A DNA stretch of 64,000 nucleotides from Bacillota bacterium (GTDB lineage Bacteria; Bacillota; Clostridia; Oscillospirales; Oscillospiraceae). The position numbers were made by a program, and so were the translations under genes. Below are positions 1 to 8,741 of this stretch, piece by piece. The notes beneath the pieces are model-generated. The model made no database searches. It was not told the origin of the DNA and worked only from the letters and a program-made list of their open reading frames with translations. The stretch is from the NCBI GenBank assembly GCA_023459875.1, contig JAEWRY010000027.1, positions 36,133 through 100,132 of the forward strand, in the 5' to 3' direction. Each line of letters begins with the position of its first letter. The stretch's first letter is position 1.

Positions 1-298
1 CCTTCCCACGGAACTCTCGGGCGGGGAGCAGCAGCGCGTGGCCATCGCCAGGGCGCTGGTCAATAACCCCAGCGTCATCATCGCGGACGAGCCCACGGGG
101 AATCTTGACCCTCAGCGTTCCCTGGAGATTATGATGCTGCTGGAGCGGATCAACGGGCTTGGGACCACGGTTCTTGTCGTCACCCACGAGAGGGGACTCG
201 TCAACCGCTTTTCCAAGCGGGTTGTTGCCATTGATAACGGAAGAGTGATCAGCGACGGCAACGGCGGATACTACGAGAGCGGGGAGATTTCGTTTTGA
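1..298 (+). CDS. ftsE: Cell-division ABC ATPase FtsE (C-terminal part)
   Basis: The window opens inside this gene; the reading frame starts at base 2. It shows the ABC signature LSGGEQQR at once, then Walker B (IIADEPTGNLD) and the switch histidine in VVTHE, so only the C-terminal third is present. FtsE is the cytoplasmic ATPase of FtsEX, which does not transport a solute but drives conformational control of cell-wall hydrolases at the septum. The stop overlaps the TTG start of ftsX by four bases, which supports both calls. The D-loop and the short C-terminus after the H-loop are usual for FtsE. Confidence 0.93.
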   Translation, partial: LPTELSGGEQQRVAIARALVNNPSVIIADEPTGNLDPQRSLEIMMLLERINGLGTTVLVVTHERGLVNRFSKRVVAIDNGRVISDGNGGYYESGEISF

Positions 299-1167
299 GT
301 TACCATCTGAAAGAGGGTTTTCACAGCATTTTTACCCACGGCCTCATGTCGTTTGCGGCCGTGTGCATGATTGTGGCCTGCCTGCTCATCATGGGCTCCT
401 TTTCCTTGGTGGCCGTGAACCTCAACCACATGCTGGGGGAGCTGGAACGGGAGAACGAATTCCTTGCCTATGTGGACGAGAGCCTCACCGAGGATCAGGC
501 CAGGGCTCTGCAAAGCGCCATTGAGAAAATCACGAACGTGGATTCCGTTGCCTTCGTGAGCCGGACCGAGGCCATGCAGGAGTTCATGAAGGGCCGGGAA
601 GACCAGGAGCTTTACAAGAACCTGCCCGACGAGGTACTGCGGCACCGCTTCAAAATCCACGTGGTGGATCTGCAGAAGATGAGCGCCACGGTCAGCCAGG
701 TGAAGCAGGTGGAGGGGATCGCCGACGTGCGGGCCGATCTGGAGATCGCCCAGGGGTTCGTGGCGATGCGCAACATAGCCAGAGGCGTTGCGGTGATTCT
801 GATCACCATTTTACTTGTAATTTCTCTCTTTATCATCGCCAATACCATTAAGCTTGCCACCTTCACGCGAAGAAACGAAATCGCGATTATGAAAATGTGC
901 GGGGCGACCAACTGGTTTATCCGCTGGCCATTCATTTTTGAGGGGATGCTTCTTGGCATTTTCGGAGCTTTACTGGCGTTTTTCTGCCAGTGGGGTATCT
1001 ACGCCCTGATTCAGAACGCAGTGGCGAGCGGCGGCGGCGTCAGGTTTATCACGGTGCTTCCGTTCCTCCAGATGGCTTCCAGTCTTCTTCTTGTCTTCCT
1101 GGGGACCGGTTTTGTCGTCGGCTCCTGCGGTTCGCTGCTGGCCATCCGTAAATTCCTGCAGGTTTAG
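295..1167 (+). CDS. ftsX: Cell-division membrane protein FtsX
   Basis: A 290-residue permease-like protein translationally coupled to ftsE (TTGA overlap, so the start codon is TTG). It has one membrane segment near residues 18-42, a large extracellular domain of about 120 residues, then three membrane segments (about 160-185, 215-240, 255-285), the FtsX topology. The conserved cytoplasmic turn between TM2 and TM3 contains RRNEIAIMKMCGATN. FtsX transmits FtsE ATP hydrolysis to an extracellular peptidoglycan hydrolase. The next gene encodes a secreted coiled-coil M23 protein, the natural partner. Confidence 0.94.
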   Translation: MSYHLKEGFHSIFTHGLMSFAAVCMIVACLLIMGSFSLVAVNLNHMLGELERENEFLAYVDESLTEDQARALQSAIEKITNVDSVAFVSRTEAMQEFMKGREDQELYKNLPDEVLRHRFKIHVVDLQKMSATVSQVKQVEGIADVRADLEIAQGFVAMRNIARGVAVILITILLVISLFIIANTIKLATFTRRNEIAIMKMCGATNWFIRWPFIFEGMLLGIFGALLAFFCQWGIYALIQNAVASGGGVRFITVLPFLQMASSLLLVFLGTGFVVGSCGSLLAIRKFLQV

Positions 1168-1205
1168 CTTCAGGATTTCGTCAAACGGTATTTGAGGAGC
1201 GCTTC

Positions 1206-2423
1206 ATGAAACGAAAGAATCGAATTCTGACTGCGATTTTGGCTTTTGCGCTGGTTTTTACCGCGCTCCTGCCCCCGATCGGCGTCCAGGCAAGCAAGGA
1301 GAGCGACCTGAAAAACCAGATTGGAGACCTGCAGAATAACGCCAAATCGCTCAAAGACAGGCTTGCCCAGCTGAACGATCAGCTCTCGCAGATCAAAAAC
1401 GACAAAAACAAGGCCCTCCAGGCGAAAAAGCTGCTGGACGACCAGATGGCCGCTATTGAGGAACAGATTTCCAACATAGAAGACCAAATTGAGGATTATA
1501 CTAACCTGATCAGCCAGGAGGAACAGAAGCTCTCCGACGCGGAGGATAAGGAAAAGATCCAGTACGAACTTTTCTGCCAGCGTGTCAGATCCATGGAGGA
1601 GGCCGGAACGGTTTCCTACTGGAGCATTTTGTTCAGCGCCAAGGATTTTTCCGATCTTGTGGACCGTGCGCTTATGGTCAGCGAGGTCATGGAGTACGAC
1701 AATTCGGTCATGGACGCGCTTAAGGCCACCCGGCAGGAAATAGCCGATACCAAGGCGGGGCTTGAAGAGAGCCTCGCACAGCAGGAACAGGCAAAGACGG
1801 AGCAGGAAGCGGCAAAGAAAGAGCTTGACGCCAAGCTGGACGAAGCCGCCGACCTGGTCAACCAGATCGAGGACGAAGAGAGCGATTATAAGAGCGCCCG
1901 GGACGAGCTGGCGGCCGAGGAGAAAGAAATCGAAGCCGAGATCGTCAGAAAGCAGAAGGCGCTGGAGGCCGAAATCGCCTCGGGGCAGATCAGCTTTGAC
2001 CCCGGCACCGGCTGGCAGTGGCCCACCTCCGGCATCTATAGGATCACCTCAAAGTTCGGTAACCGTATCCATCCGATTACAGGAAAGCCGAATTACCACG
2101 GCGGAGTCGACATCGGGGCGCCCAAAAACACACAGATCCACGCGGCCAGAGGCGGTGTGGTCACCATCTCCACCTATGGCAGTTCCTACGGCAATTACGT
2201 GGTGATCCAGCACGACAACGGATATTCCTCCCTTTACGCCCATATGAATTCCCGCGCGGTAAAGGAGGGGGACGTCATCACCCAGGGCCAGGTCATCGGC
2301 TATGTGGGCACCACGGGCTCCTCTAACGGCTATCACCTCCACTTTGAAATCAGGCTCAACGGCGTGAGACAGGACCCCATCAGCTATTATCCGTCGCTCA
2401 AAAACCAGTTTATCTATAGCTGA
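1206..2423 (+). CDS. Secreted coiled-coil M23 (LytM) peptidase, EnvC/PcsB-like FtsEX partner
   Basis: A 405-residue protein with a signal peptide (residues 1-29, ending VQA), a long Gln/Glu/Lys-rich coiled coil (about 30-255) and a C-terminal LytM/M23 domain (about 270-400). The zinc-ligand motifs are intact: the first H/D pair in YHGGVDIG and the HLHFE motif, so the domain may be an active endopeptidase rather than a degenerate activator. The start at 1206 follows GAGGAG. Lying 38 bp after ftsX, it fits the family role of a hydrolase recruited and switched by FtsX. Role by synteny is inference; domain content is visible. Confidence 0.9.
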   Translation: MKRKNRILTAILAFALVFTALLPPIGVQASKESDLKNQIGDLQNNAKSLKDRLAQLNDQLSQIKNDKNKALQAKKLLDDQMAAIEEQISNIEDQIEDYTNLISQEEQKLSDAEDKEKIQYELFCQRVRSMEEAGTVSYWSILFSAKDFSDLVDRALMVSEVMEYDNSVMDALKATRQEIADTKAGLEESLAQQEQAKTEQEAAKKELDAKLDEAADLVNQIEDEESDYKSARDELAAEEKEIEAEIVRKQKALEAEIASGQISFDPGTGWQWPTSGIYRITSKFGNRIHPITGKPNYHGGVDIGAPKNTQIHAARGGVVTISTYGSSYGNYVVIQHDNGYSSLYAHMNSRAVKEGDVITQGQVIGYVGTTGSSNGYHLHFEIRLNGVRQDPISYYPSLKNQFIYS

Positions 2424-2467
2424 TCGCGTATCTTGCCCAGAGAGCTGCGATGCTTTTACAGTCCATG

Positions 2468-2491
2468 GCGGCCGGCGTGAAAACCGGCCGC
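2468..2491 (+). terminator. GC-rich hairpin between the M23 and S41 genes
   Basis: Eight-bp perfect stem (GCGGCCGG / CCGGCCGC) with an 8-nt loop, followed by TCTTTCC, a weak U tract. Probably a partial terminator or processing hairpin. Confidence 0.45.
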
Positions 2492-2528
2492 TCTTTCCGC
2501 TTTATTTCTCGCAAGGAAGGGTGCAGCC

Positions 2529-3686
2529 GTGAAACAGAAACTGAAAACTATCGTGCCCACCGTTATCATTACCTTCGTTTTGACCCTGGGCGCCGTTTTT
2601 CTTGCCGCTTGGTTGATTCTCGGCCCCGACGGCATCAGCGTGACGGAGTCTCTCGCCCTGGTTAATCTGCGCTTCGTTGGCGAGTACAAAATGAGCGACG
2701 TAACCCACGCGGCCATGGACGGCATGGTGAAATCTCTCAACGACCGCTGGTCTTACTGGCTGGACTCAGAGGGCTATCATAACCAGAAGGAGAACCGGAG
2801 CAATTCCTATGTGGGAATCGGGGTCAGCGTGACCTACCAGGAAGGGAAGGGGCTCTATATCAAGTCGGTGGCCAAGGGCGGCCCAGCGGAACAGGCCGGA
2901 CTGCTTGCGGGTGAGACCATCCAGAAGGCGGGCGGCGTCAGTCTGGCGGAGCTTGGCCAGGACAAGTCCTACTTGCTCGTAAAAGGCGAAGCCGGAACCA
3001 GCGTTGACCTTGAGGTTTCGGACGCCGGCGGGGTTATCCGCACGGTCACGGTGATGCGCGCCGTGGTGCCGTCCGAGCCTGTCTCCTACAAGCTGCTGGA
3101 TAACGGCGTGGGGCTCGTCACACTCAAGAATTTTTACGACCGCAGCGCAGACAAGCTCAAATCAGCGGTGGGGGACTTACGCAGCCAGGGAGCCACGGCG
3201 ATCGTCTTCGACCTTCGGAATAATCCGGGCGGTTATCTCACCGAGCTTCAGAAGATGCTGGACTATCTGCTGCCCGAAGGCCCCGTTTTCCGCAGCCGGT
3301 CCCGTTCGGGGAGCGAGGATGTGGTTGAGTCCGACGCAAGCTGTGTCAAAACGCCCATGGCAGTACTGGTGAACGGCGATTCTTACAGCGCCGCGGAATT
3401 CTTTGCCGCCGAGCTGCGGGAGCAGGGGTGGGCCATCGTGGGCGGCGATGTGACCTGCGGCAAGGGCTACTTCCAGCAGACCTATCCGCTCCTAAACGGC
3501 GGCTCTCTCTCCATTTCCACCCACACCTATTACACCGGAAAAGGAGTCTCACTCATCGGCACCGGGATCACCCCCGATCCGCTGGTGAAATTGACCGACG
3601 AGCAGAGCGCCCTTCTCATCGCGGGCGAACTGGCCCCTGAAAACGATCCTCAGCTTCAGGCTGTTTTGGCCTCCCTCGGATTCTAA
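2529..3686 (+). CDS. S41 carboxyl-terminal processing peptidase (CtpA/CtpB family)
   Basis: A 385-residue membrane-anchored serine protease with GTG start preceded by AAGGAAGG. An N-terminal membrane segment (about 8-32) is followed by a PDZ domain (about 95-175, with carboxylate-binding region YVGIGV) and the S41 fold. The catalytic dyad is visible: Ser287 in SYSAAE and Lys312 in CGKGYF, 25 residues apart as in Prc-type proteases. The motif DLRNNPGG is the usual S41 signature. It would act outside the membrane, cutting proteins from their C-termini. Ctp proteases near ftsEX often process wall hydrolases or sporulation signals; the substrate here is unknown. Confidence 0.93.
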   Translation: MKQKLKTIVPTVIITFVLTLGAVFLAAWLILGPDGISVTESLALVNLRFVGEYKMSDVTHAAMDGMVKSLNDRWSYWLDSEGYHNQKENRSNSYVGIGVSVTYQEGKGLYIKSVAKGGPAEQAGLLAGETIQKAGGVSLAELGQDKSYLLVKGEAGTSVDLEVSDAGGVIRTVTVMRAVVPSEPVSYKLLDNGVGLVTLKNFYDRSADKLKSAVGDLRSQGATAIVFDLRNNPGGYLTELQKMLDYLLPEGPVFRSRSRSGSEDVVESDASCVKTPMAVLVNGDSYSAAEFFAAELREQGWAIVGGDVTCGKGYFQQTYPLLNGGSLSISTHTYYTGKGVSLIGTGITPDPLVKLTDEQSALLIAGELAPENDPQLQAVLASLGF

Positions 3687-3726
3687 TTGTCCTTAGCCCC
3701 ACATACCATCCCTTTGAGGTGAAAAC

Positions 3727-4425
3727 ATGTTGGGCCGAATGATTCCAATGCCCGGGAGAAAAACGCGCCTCTGGCAGGACACCCTTCTCGGGCTTTACGT
3801 TCTGAATGTATCAATTTCAGAAAAAGAGGAAAAATGGGGCTGGTCGATAAAAAAAGCCGCGAAATTGTTGGCGAAAAACGGCGTTTGCGAGGTGCTGGCT
3901 CCTCCTGGGTTTTCTCATTGGGACCTGCTCGCAAAAAGAGGGCTTTCTAAAGTAGACATAATATCTTTTCTGCAAAACAGCGCTCCGCTGTTTGTCATGG
4001 CAGCACTGGAGAAGGACGGTATCGCGCCGGGAGAAGCTTCCGTTGTCCTGGAAGCAAACCGGGTAAACCGGGTCCTATCGCTCACCGCCGGTGCGCTTTG
4101 CCCCTTGGTCCGGACGCTAGTGATCCGTGCGCCGGTCGGGGGCAGCCAGCTTGCCCGTCTGCTCCACCGGGAGTATGGACTCGCTGTGACGGAGGATTGC
4201 GAAAAACCGCATGTCACCGTCTGTTTTTCCCCTCCCGATGAAACGGTTCTCGGTCCCAGGTTTGTCCTCTGCGATCCTGCCCCGGAGCTGAACGGTATGA
4301 CAATTGAACCCAAAAATGGAGTTTTGCCCGACCGCTGCGATCCTCTGCCGCTGCTTGCGGCTCTTTGGCGGGCGGGGATGATTGGGAACGACTGTTTAAA
4401 AGCTGTCAAAAAGGAATCCACTTGA
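3727..4425 (+). CDS. Hypothetical protein, 232 aa, between ctp and greA
   Basis: I do not recognise this family. The ATG at 3727 has a good GAGGTGAA site eight bases upstream, and the 3-prime end abuts the greA promoter. The protein is soluble, with a basic N-terminus, several Cys residues and alternating alpha/beta character (for example RTLVIRAPVGG and KPHVTVCFSPPDE), suggesting a Rossmann-like fold without a clear nucleotide motif. No signal peptide or membrane helix is evident. Codon use matches the neighbours, so it is likely a vertically inherited lineage-specific gene. Function unknown. Confidence 0.7.
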   Translation: MLGRMIPMPGRKTRLWQDTLLGLYVLNVSISEKEEKWGWSIKKAAKLLAKNGVCEVLAPPGFSHWDLLAKRGLSKVDIISFLQNSAPLFVMAALEKDGIAPGEASVVLEANRVNRVLSLTAGALCPLVRTLVIRAPVGGSQLARLLHREYGLAVTEDCEKPHVTVCFSPPDETVLGPRFVLCDPAPELNGMTIEPKNGVLPDRCDPLPLLAALWRAGMIGNDCLKAVKKEST

Positions 4426-4450
4426 CAGACAGGGGTAAACTACATATAAT
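4422..4450 (+). promoter_or_regulatory. Consensus sigma-A promoter for greA-lysS
   Basis: TTGACA at 4422-4427, exactly 17 bp, then TATAAT at 4445-4450: a perfect match to the housekeeping consensus. It overlaps the stop of the preceding gene and leaves a leader of roughly 105 nt before the greA ATG. Confidence 0.93.
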
Positions 4451-4564
4451 ACAACCAATGTTTTGTAAGATACATTAATTAAAAATACTGGGTCGGAGCA
4501 TGCATGGATCTCTGTGTGTTAGCCTCGGCCTGTTTATTACGTTCATTTGGAAAGGGTGCTGTTC

Positions 4565-5038
4565 ATGGCAAAGGCATTTAAGCTGAGTTCCGAGCGTTTG
4601 GAAGAACTGAAAAAGGAAATCACCTACCTGAAGACCGTCCGGGAGCGGGAAGTTGCCGACCAGATCAAGGAGGCGCGCTCCTTCGGCGACCTGTCGGAAA
4701 ACAGCGAATACGACGAGGCCAAAAACGAACAGGGAAAACTGTATTCCCGCATTGCGGAAATCGAAGCGATTCTGGCCAATTTTGAAGTGATTGAAGAACA
4801 CAGCCACGATCTGGATACCGTGAGGCTGGGCAGCAGAATTACCGTTCTTGATACGGAATTCAACGAGAAATCGGTCTATCAGGTCGTCGGTTCTCAGGAG
4901 GCCGACCCCATGAACGGGCGTATTTCCGAGGAGTCCCCTTTCGGCAAAGCCCTTCTTGGCAAAGCCATCGGGGACGACGTGGTGGTGGAGGCCCCTGCGG
5001 GCGCCGTCCATTATCAGCTGATCGATATACAAAAGTAA
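4565..5038 (+). CDS. greA: Transcription elongation factor GreA
   Basis: A 157-residue protein, the family's normal length, when started at the ATG at 4565 (site GGAAAGGG seven bases upstream; an in-frame codon 18 bases earlier is less likely). It has the N-terminal antiparallel coiled coil (about 1-75) with the acidic tip region GDLSENSEYDEAKNEQ, whose Asp/Glu residues act in the RNA polymerase secondary channel, and the C-terminal FKBP-like domain with SPFGKALLGK. GreA rescues backtracked polymerase by stimulating transcript cleavage. Driven by the consensus promoter at 4422-4450 and followed 40 bp later by lysS, a common Firmicutes pair. Confidence 0.97.
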   Translation: MAKAFKLSSERLEELKKEITYLKTVREREVADQIKEARSFGDLSENSEYDEAKNEQGKLYSRIAEIEAILANFEVIEEHSHDLDTVRLGSRITVLDTEFNEKSVYQVVGSQEADPMNGRISEESPFGKALLGKAIGDDVVVEAPAGAVHYQLIDIQK

Positions 5039-5078
5039 AGGGCGCATTTACCGCCCGCTTTTAAAGGAGTTATCATCC

Positions 5079-6581
5079 ATGTCAGAGGAAAATACCACCC
5101 CGGAACAGCAAAACGAGCCGTCGCTCTCCGATCTGCTCAGAATCCGGCGAGACAAGCTCTCCGATCTGCGCAGGGAAGGGGCCGACCCGTTTACCGTCAC
5201 CAAGTATGCCGTTACCGCGAGCAGCGCTGAGGTGCGGGACAATTTTGAGGCCATGGACGGGAAAAAGGTTTCGCTGGCCGGCCGGCTCATGAGCAAACGC
5301 GGCATGGGCAAGGCAATTTTCGGCGACCTTCAGGACGGCGCCGGGAAAATTCAGATTTATGTGCGCATCGACGAGCTGGGTGAGGAATCCTTTGCCCGCT
5401 TCAAGAAAATGGACATCGGCGACATCGTTGGACTGAGCGGCACCGTTTTCCGCACCCACCGGGGAGAAATTTCAATCCGCGCGGACAGCGTTACACTGCT
5501 CTCCAAGTCCCTGCTCCCCCTGCCGGAGAAGTTTCACGGCCTTACCGACGTGGAAACCCGCTACCGTCAGCGCTATGTGGACCTCATCGTGAACCCGGAG
5601 GTCCGCCGGACCTTCGAGATCCGTTCCAAGTTCATCCGCCACATCCGCACCTATCTGGATAACCGGGGTTACATGGAAGTGGAAACGCCCGTCCTGAGCA
5701 CCATTTCAGGCGGCGCTACTGCACGTCCTTTTATTACTCATCACAATACGCTAGATATGGATATGTACCTTCGCATTGCAACCGAGCTGCACCTGAAGCG
5801 CCTCATCGTGGGCGGTATTGAGCGGGTCTACGAGATCGGGCGCATCTTCCGCAACGAGGGCATGGATACCAAGCACAATCCTGAATTCACCACTGTGGAG
5901 CTGTATGAGTCTTTCGCCGATTTCCACAATATGATGGATATTGCAGAAGGGATTCTCTCTTCCGCCGCCCTTGAACTCACCGGCTCCTATGAGCTTGAAT
6001 GGCTGGGTGAGAAGCTCAGTCTCGCCCCCGGCTGGCCCCGGCTCACCATGGCCGAGGCGGTGAAGGAGTACGTGGGTATCGACTTTATGGCCATCGGGAG
6101 CGATGAAGAAGCCGCCGCCGCGGCAACGGCTGCCGGAATCCGGTTGGAAGCGGGGAAGAGAACCTGGGGCAACGCCCTTTACGAGTGCTTTGACCAGAAG
6201 GTGGAGGAAAAACTCATCCAGCCCACCTTCATCACCATGCATCCTGTGGAGGTCTCTCCGCTTGCCAAGCGTTCGCCGTCGGACCCCAGGCTCACCGAGC
6301 GGTTTGAGCTTTTCGTCTGCCATTCCGAGATGGCAAACGCGTTTTCCGAACTCAACGACCCCATCGACCAGGAGGAGCGTTTCCGCCGTCAGGTCGCCCT
6401 GCGCGCCGGCGGAGACGAAGAGGCCGGAATGATGGACGAGGACTATATTACCGCCCTGGAATACGGTATGCCCCCTACGGGCGGCATGGGAATCGGCGTT
6501 GACCGCACCGTAATGCTGCTGACAAACAGCAGCTCCATCCGGGACGTAATTTTGTTCCCCACCATGAAACCTACCGAATGA
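5079..6581 (+). CDS. lysS: Lysyl-tRNA synthetase, class II
   Basis: A 500-residue synthetase with an N-terminal OB-fold anticodon-binding domain (about 60-150) and the class II catalytic core: motif 1 around FIRHIRTYLDNRGYMEVETP, motif 2 (RIFRNEGMDTKHNPEFT) and motif 3 (GMGIGVDRTVMLL). It charges tRNA-Lys in the cytoplasm. The start follows AAAGGAGTT and lies 40 bp after greA, so co-transcription is likely. Length and motifs are standard; nothing unusual is seen apart from a slightly acidic, low-complexity N-terminal tail. Confidence 0.97.
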   Translation: MSEENTTPEQQNEPSLSDLLRIRRDKLSDLRREGADPFTVTKYAVTASSAEVRDNFEAMDGKKVSLAGRLMSKRGMGKAIFGDLQDGAGKIQIYVRIDELGEESFARFKKMDIGDIVGLSGTVFRTHRGEISIRADSVTLLSKSLLPLPEKFHGLTDVETRYRQRYVDLIVNPEVRRTFEIRSKFIRHIRTYLDNRGYMEVETPVLSTISGGATARPFITHHNTLDMDMYLRIATELHLKRLIVGGIERVYEIGRIFRNEGMDTKHNPEFTTVELYESFADFHNMMDIAEGILSSAALELTGSYELEWLGEKLSLAPGWPRLTMAEAVKEYVGIDFMAIGSDEEAAAAATAAGIRLEAGKRTWGNALYECFDQKVEEKLIQPTFITMHPVEVSPLAKRSPSDPRLTERFELFVCHSEMANAFSELNDPIDQEERFRRQVALRAGGDEEAGMMDEDYITALEYGMPPTGGMGIGVDRTVMLLTNSSSIRDVILFPTMKPTE

Positions 6582-6652
6582 GAAAGGTTATGGAGCCGCC
6601 TGTCCCGCTATCGCGTTCCAACAGACGGCGCCTCACAAATGGAGGCCTTTGA

Positions 6653-8026
6653 TTGTTTCGTAAATTAACCTGCCTGGTGAACAAATCATTCCGGCGCAAT
6701 ATGAACCCGACCCGTGTGGTTGCGATCAGCTTTGGATTGATTATTCTGACGGGCGCACTTCTTCTGATGCTCCCCTTTGCGTCAAAAAGCGGCCGCTGCG
6801 CCGACTTTCTCACAACCCTCTTTACCGCGACCTCGGCAACCTGCGTGACCGGTCTCGTCATGGTGGATACCTGGCAGAACTGGACCGTATTCGGCCAGAT
6901 GGTGATTCTGTGTATGATCCAGCTGGGCGGCCTGGGCTTTATGACCATCATCACCCTGTTTTCCTTCGCTCTGCACAGAAGAATCGGCCTTTCCGAGCGG
7001 CTTCTCATGGTCTCCACGCTCAATTTGAGCGACATTGACGGCGTGGTGCGCATGGTACGCCACGCGCTCATCGGGACTTTTGCCTTTGAGACCATCGGAG
7101 CAATTCTGCTCTCCATCCGCTTCATCCCGCGCTTCGGCGCCGCCGGCGGAATCTGGCGGGGAATCTTCCACTCGGTTTCCGCTTTCTGCAACGCCGGCTT
7201 TGACCTCTTAGGTATCGACGGGCCTTTTACCAGCCTCATTCATTACACACGCGATCCTGTGGTGCTCATCACCATTATGAGCCTCATCGTCATCGGCGGC
7301 CTGGGCTTCTTTGTGTGGGAAGATATTTATACGTCCAGGCATTTTAGTAAGCTTTCCCTGTATGCAAAAATGGTGCTGGTGATCACCGGCATTCTCATCG
7401 TCGGGGGAGCGTCCTTCTTTTTCTTCGTGGAATACCATAATCCCGCCACCATGGGCAACATGGGAGTGGGGGAGAAGGTTCTCAATTCCTTTTTCCAATC
7501 GGTTACCGCCCGTACGGCGGGCTTTAACTCTATAAACGAGGGCGGCCTTACCGACGGTTCCCTGGTACTTACCACTATCTTAATGCTGATCGGCGGTTCT
7601 TCCGGGTCCACCGCCGGCGGTATCAAAACGGTAACCGCGGGCGTTTTGTTCCTTGTCATCTGGTCGGGAATCCGGGGAAGGGAAGACGTGACTATCCGCG
7701 GCAGATCCATCAGCAAGCAGCAGGTTTTAAACGTCATGACCCTGTCGGTCACCATTCTCTTTGTGTTCCTGCTTTCTTCCATGACGATCACCTTGATCGA
7801 GAAAATTCCTTATCTGCACGCGGCCTTCGAGGTAGCCTCCGCCATGGGCACCGTGGGGCTCACGGTTGGCATCACGCCCGGACTGAGCGTTTTCTCCCAC
7901 CTTATCCTTATTCTGCTTATGTATACTGGCCGTGTGGGAATGCTGTCGTTCTCCATCGCTTATCTGGTCCGGAACAGATATCCCAATAAAATTCAGTATC
8001 CTTCCTTCAACATTATGGTGGGTTAA
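6653..8026 (+). CDS. ktrB: Potassium uptake channel subunit, TrkH/KtrB family
   Basis: A 457-residue polytopic membrane protein with TTG start behind GGAGG (6641-6645). Four pore loops carrying selectivity-filter glycines can be seen: TATSATCVTGL, CNAGFDLLG, TARTAGFNS and AMGTVGLTVG, the four-fold pseudo-repeat of Trk/Ktr/HKT transporters. The region GGSSGSTAGGIKT is the intramembrane gating loop typical of KtrB. It imports K+ together with the cytoplasmic RCK protein encoded next. KtrB is favoured over TrkH because of length and the single RCK-domain partner; the symbol is an inference. Confidence 0.93.
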   Translation: MFRKLTCLVNKSFRRNMNPTRVVAISFGLIILTGALLLMLPFASKSGRCADFLTTLFTATSATCVTGLVMVDTWQNWTVFGQMVILCMIQLGGLGFMTIITLFSFALHRRIGLSERLLMVSTLNLSDIDGVVRMVRHALIGTFAFETIGAILLSIRFIPRFGAAGGIWRGIFHSVSAFCNAGFDLLGIDGPFTSLIHYTRDPVVLITIMSLIVIGGLGFFVWEDIYTSRHFSKLSLYAKMVLVITGILIVGGASFFFFVEYHNPATMGNMGVGEKVLNSFFQSVTARTAGFNSINEGGLTDGSLVLTTILMLIGGSSGSTAGGIKTVTAGVLFLVIWSGIRGREDVTIRGRSISKQQVLNVMTLSVTILFVFLLSSMTITLIEKIPYLHAAFEVASAMGTVGLTVGITPGLSVFSHLILILLMYTGRVGMLSFSIAYLVRNRYPNKIQYPSFNIMVG

Positions 8027-8087
8027 ATCTGCCTCAAATCATACCGCCCCCTTTGCGTAAGGAATTCAATAAGGAGAGTGTTTCATT

Positions 8088-8741
8088 ATGAAAACCTTTG
8101 TCGTTATCGGACTTGGCCGTTTTGGAACCGCCCTGGCCACCGAGCTTTGCGCTCTGGGCCACGAGGTGCTTGCTATCGACCACCGGGAGGAAAACGTTCA
8201 GGCGGTGGCCGATCTGGTCACCCACGCCGTCACGGGAGACGCGCGCGATTTCACCGTTCTCAAGTCCCTTGGCGTCCGTAATTACGACTGCGGCATCGTA
8301 GCCACCGGAGACGATATCGGCACCAGCGCCCTCATCACCCTGAACCTCAAGGAACTGGGTTTAAAGCAAGTCGTGTGCAAGGCCCAGAGCCATGTCCACC
8401 GCAAGGTGCTCGAGCGTATCGGCGCGGACAAGGTTGTTTTTCCCGAGCACGAGACGGGCGTAAGACTCGCTCAGGCTCTTTCCAGCTCCAATATTTTAAA
8501 CTACATCGAGCTTTCCGACGACTACGGCATCGTGGAAATCGGCGCTCCCAAGGGCTGGCCGGGCAACTCCATCCGGTCCCTCGACGTCCGCGTTAAGCAT
8601 CGTGTCAACATCATCGCGGTCCGCACGGCAGCGGGTGAACTGATCGTCTCGCCCGGCTCCGACTATGTTGTGAAAAGCAACGATACCATCGTGACGCTCG
8701 GTCTGATCGACGACATTAACCGTCTGCACGAGCTCACCTGA
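8088..8741 (+). CDS. ktrA: RCK regulatory subunit of potassium uptake, KtrA/TrkA family
   Basis: A 217-residue cytoplasmic protein with one RCK_N Rossmann domain (GLGRFGTALATELCALGHEV, the nucleotide-binding glycines and the following acidic D in LAID) and a C-terminal RCK_C domain (about 135-217). It forms an octameric ring that gates KtrB in response to ATP/ADP and c-di-AMP. A c-di-AMP synthase gene (cdaA) is also in this window, so c-di-AMP control is plausible. It lies 62 bp after ktrB with site AAGGAGAG. Single RCK unit, unlike the duplicated proteobacterial TrkA. Confidence 0.94.
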   Translation: MKTFVVIGLGRFGTALATELCALGHEVLAIDHREENVQAVADLVTHAVTGDARDFTVLKSLGVRNYDCGIVATGDDIGTSALITLNLKELGLKQVVCKAQSHVHRKVLERIGADKVVFPEHETGVRLAQALSSSNILNYIELSDDYGIVEIGAPKGWPGNSIRSLDVRVKHRVNIIAVRTAAGELIVSPGSDYVVKSNDTIVTLGLIDDINRLHELT

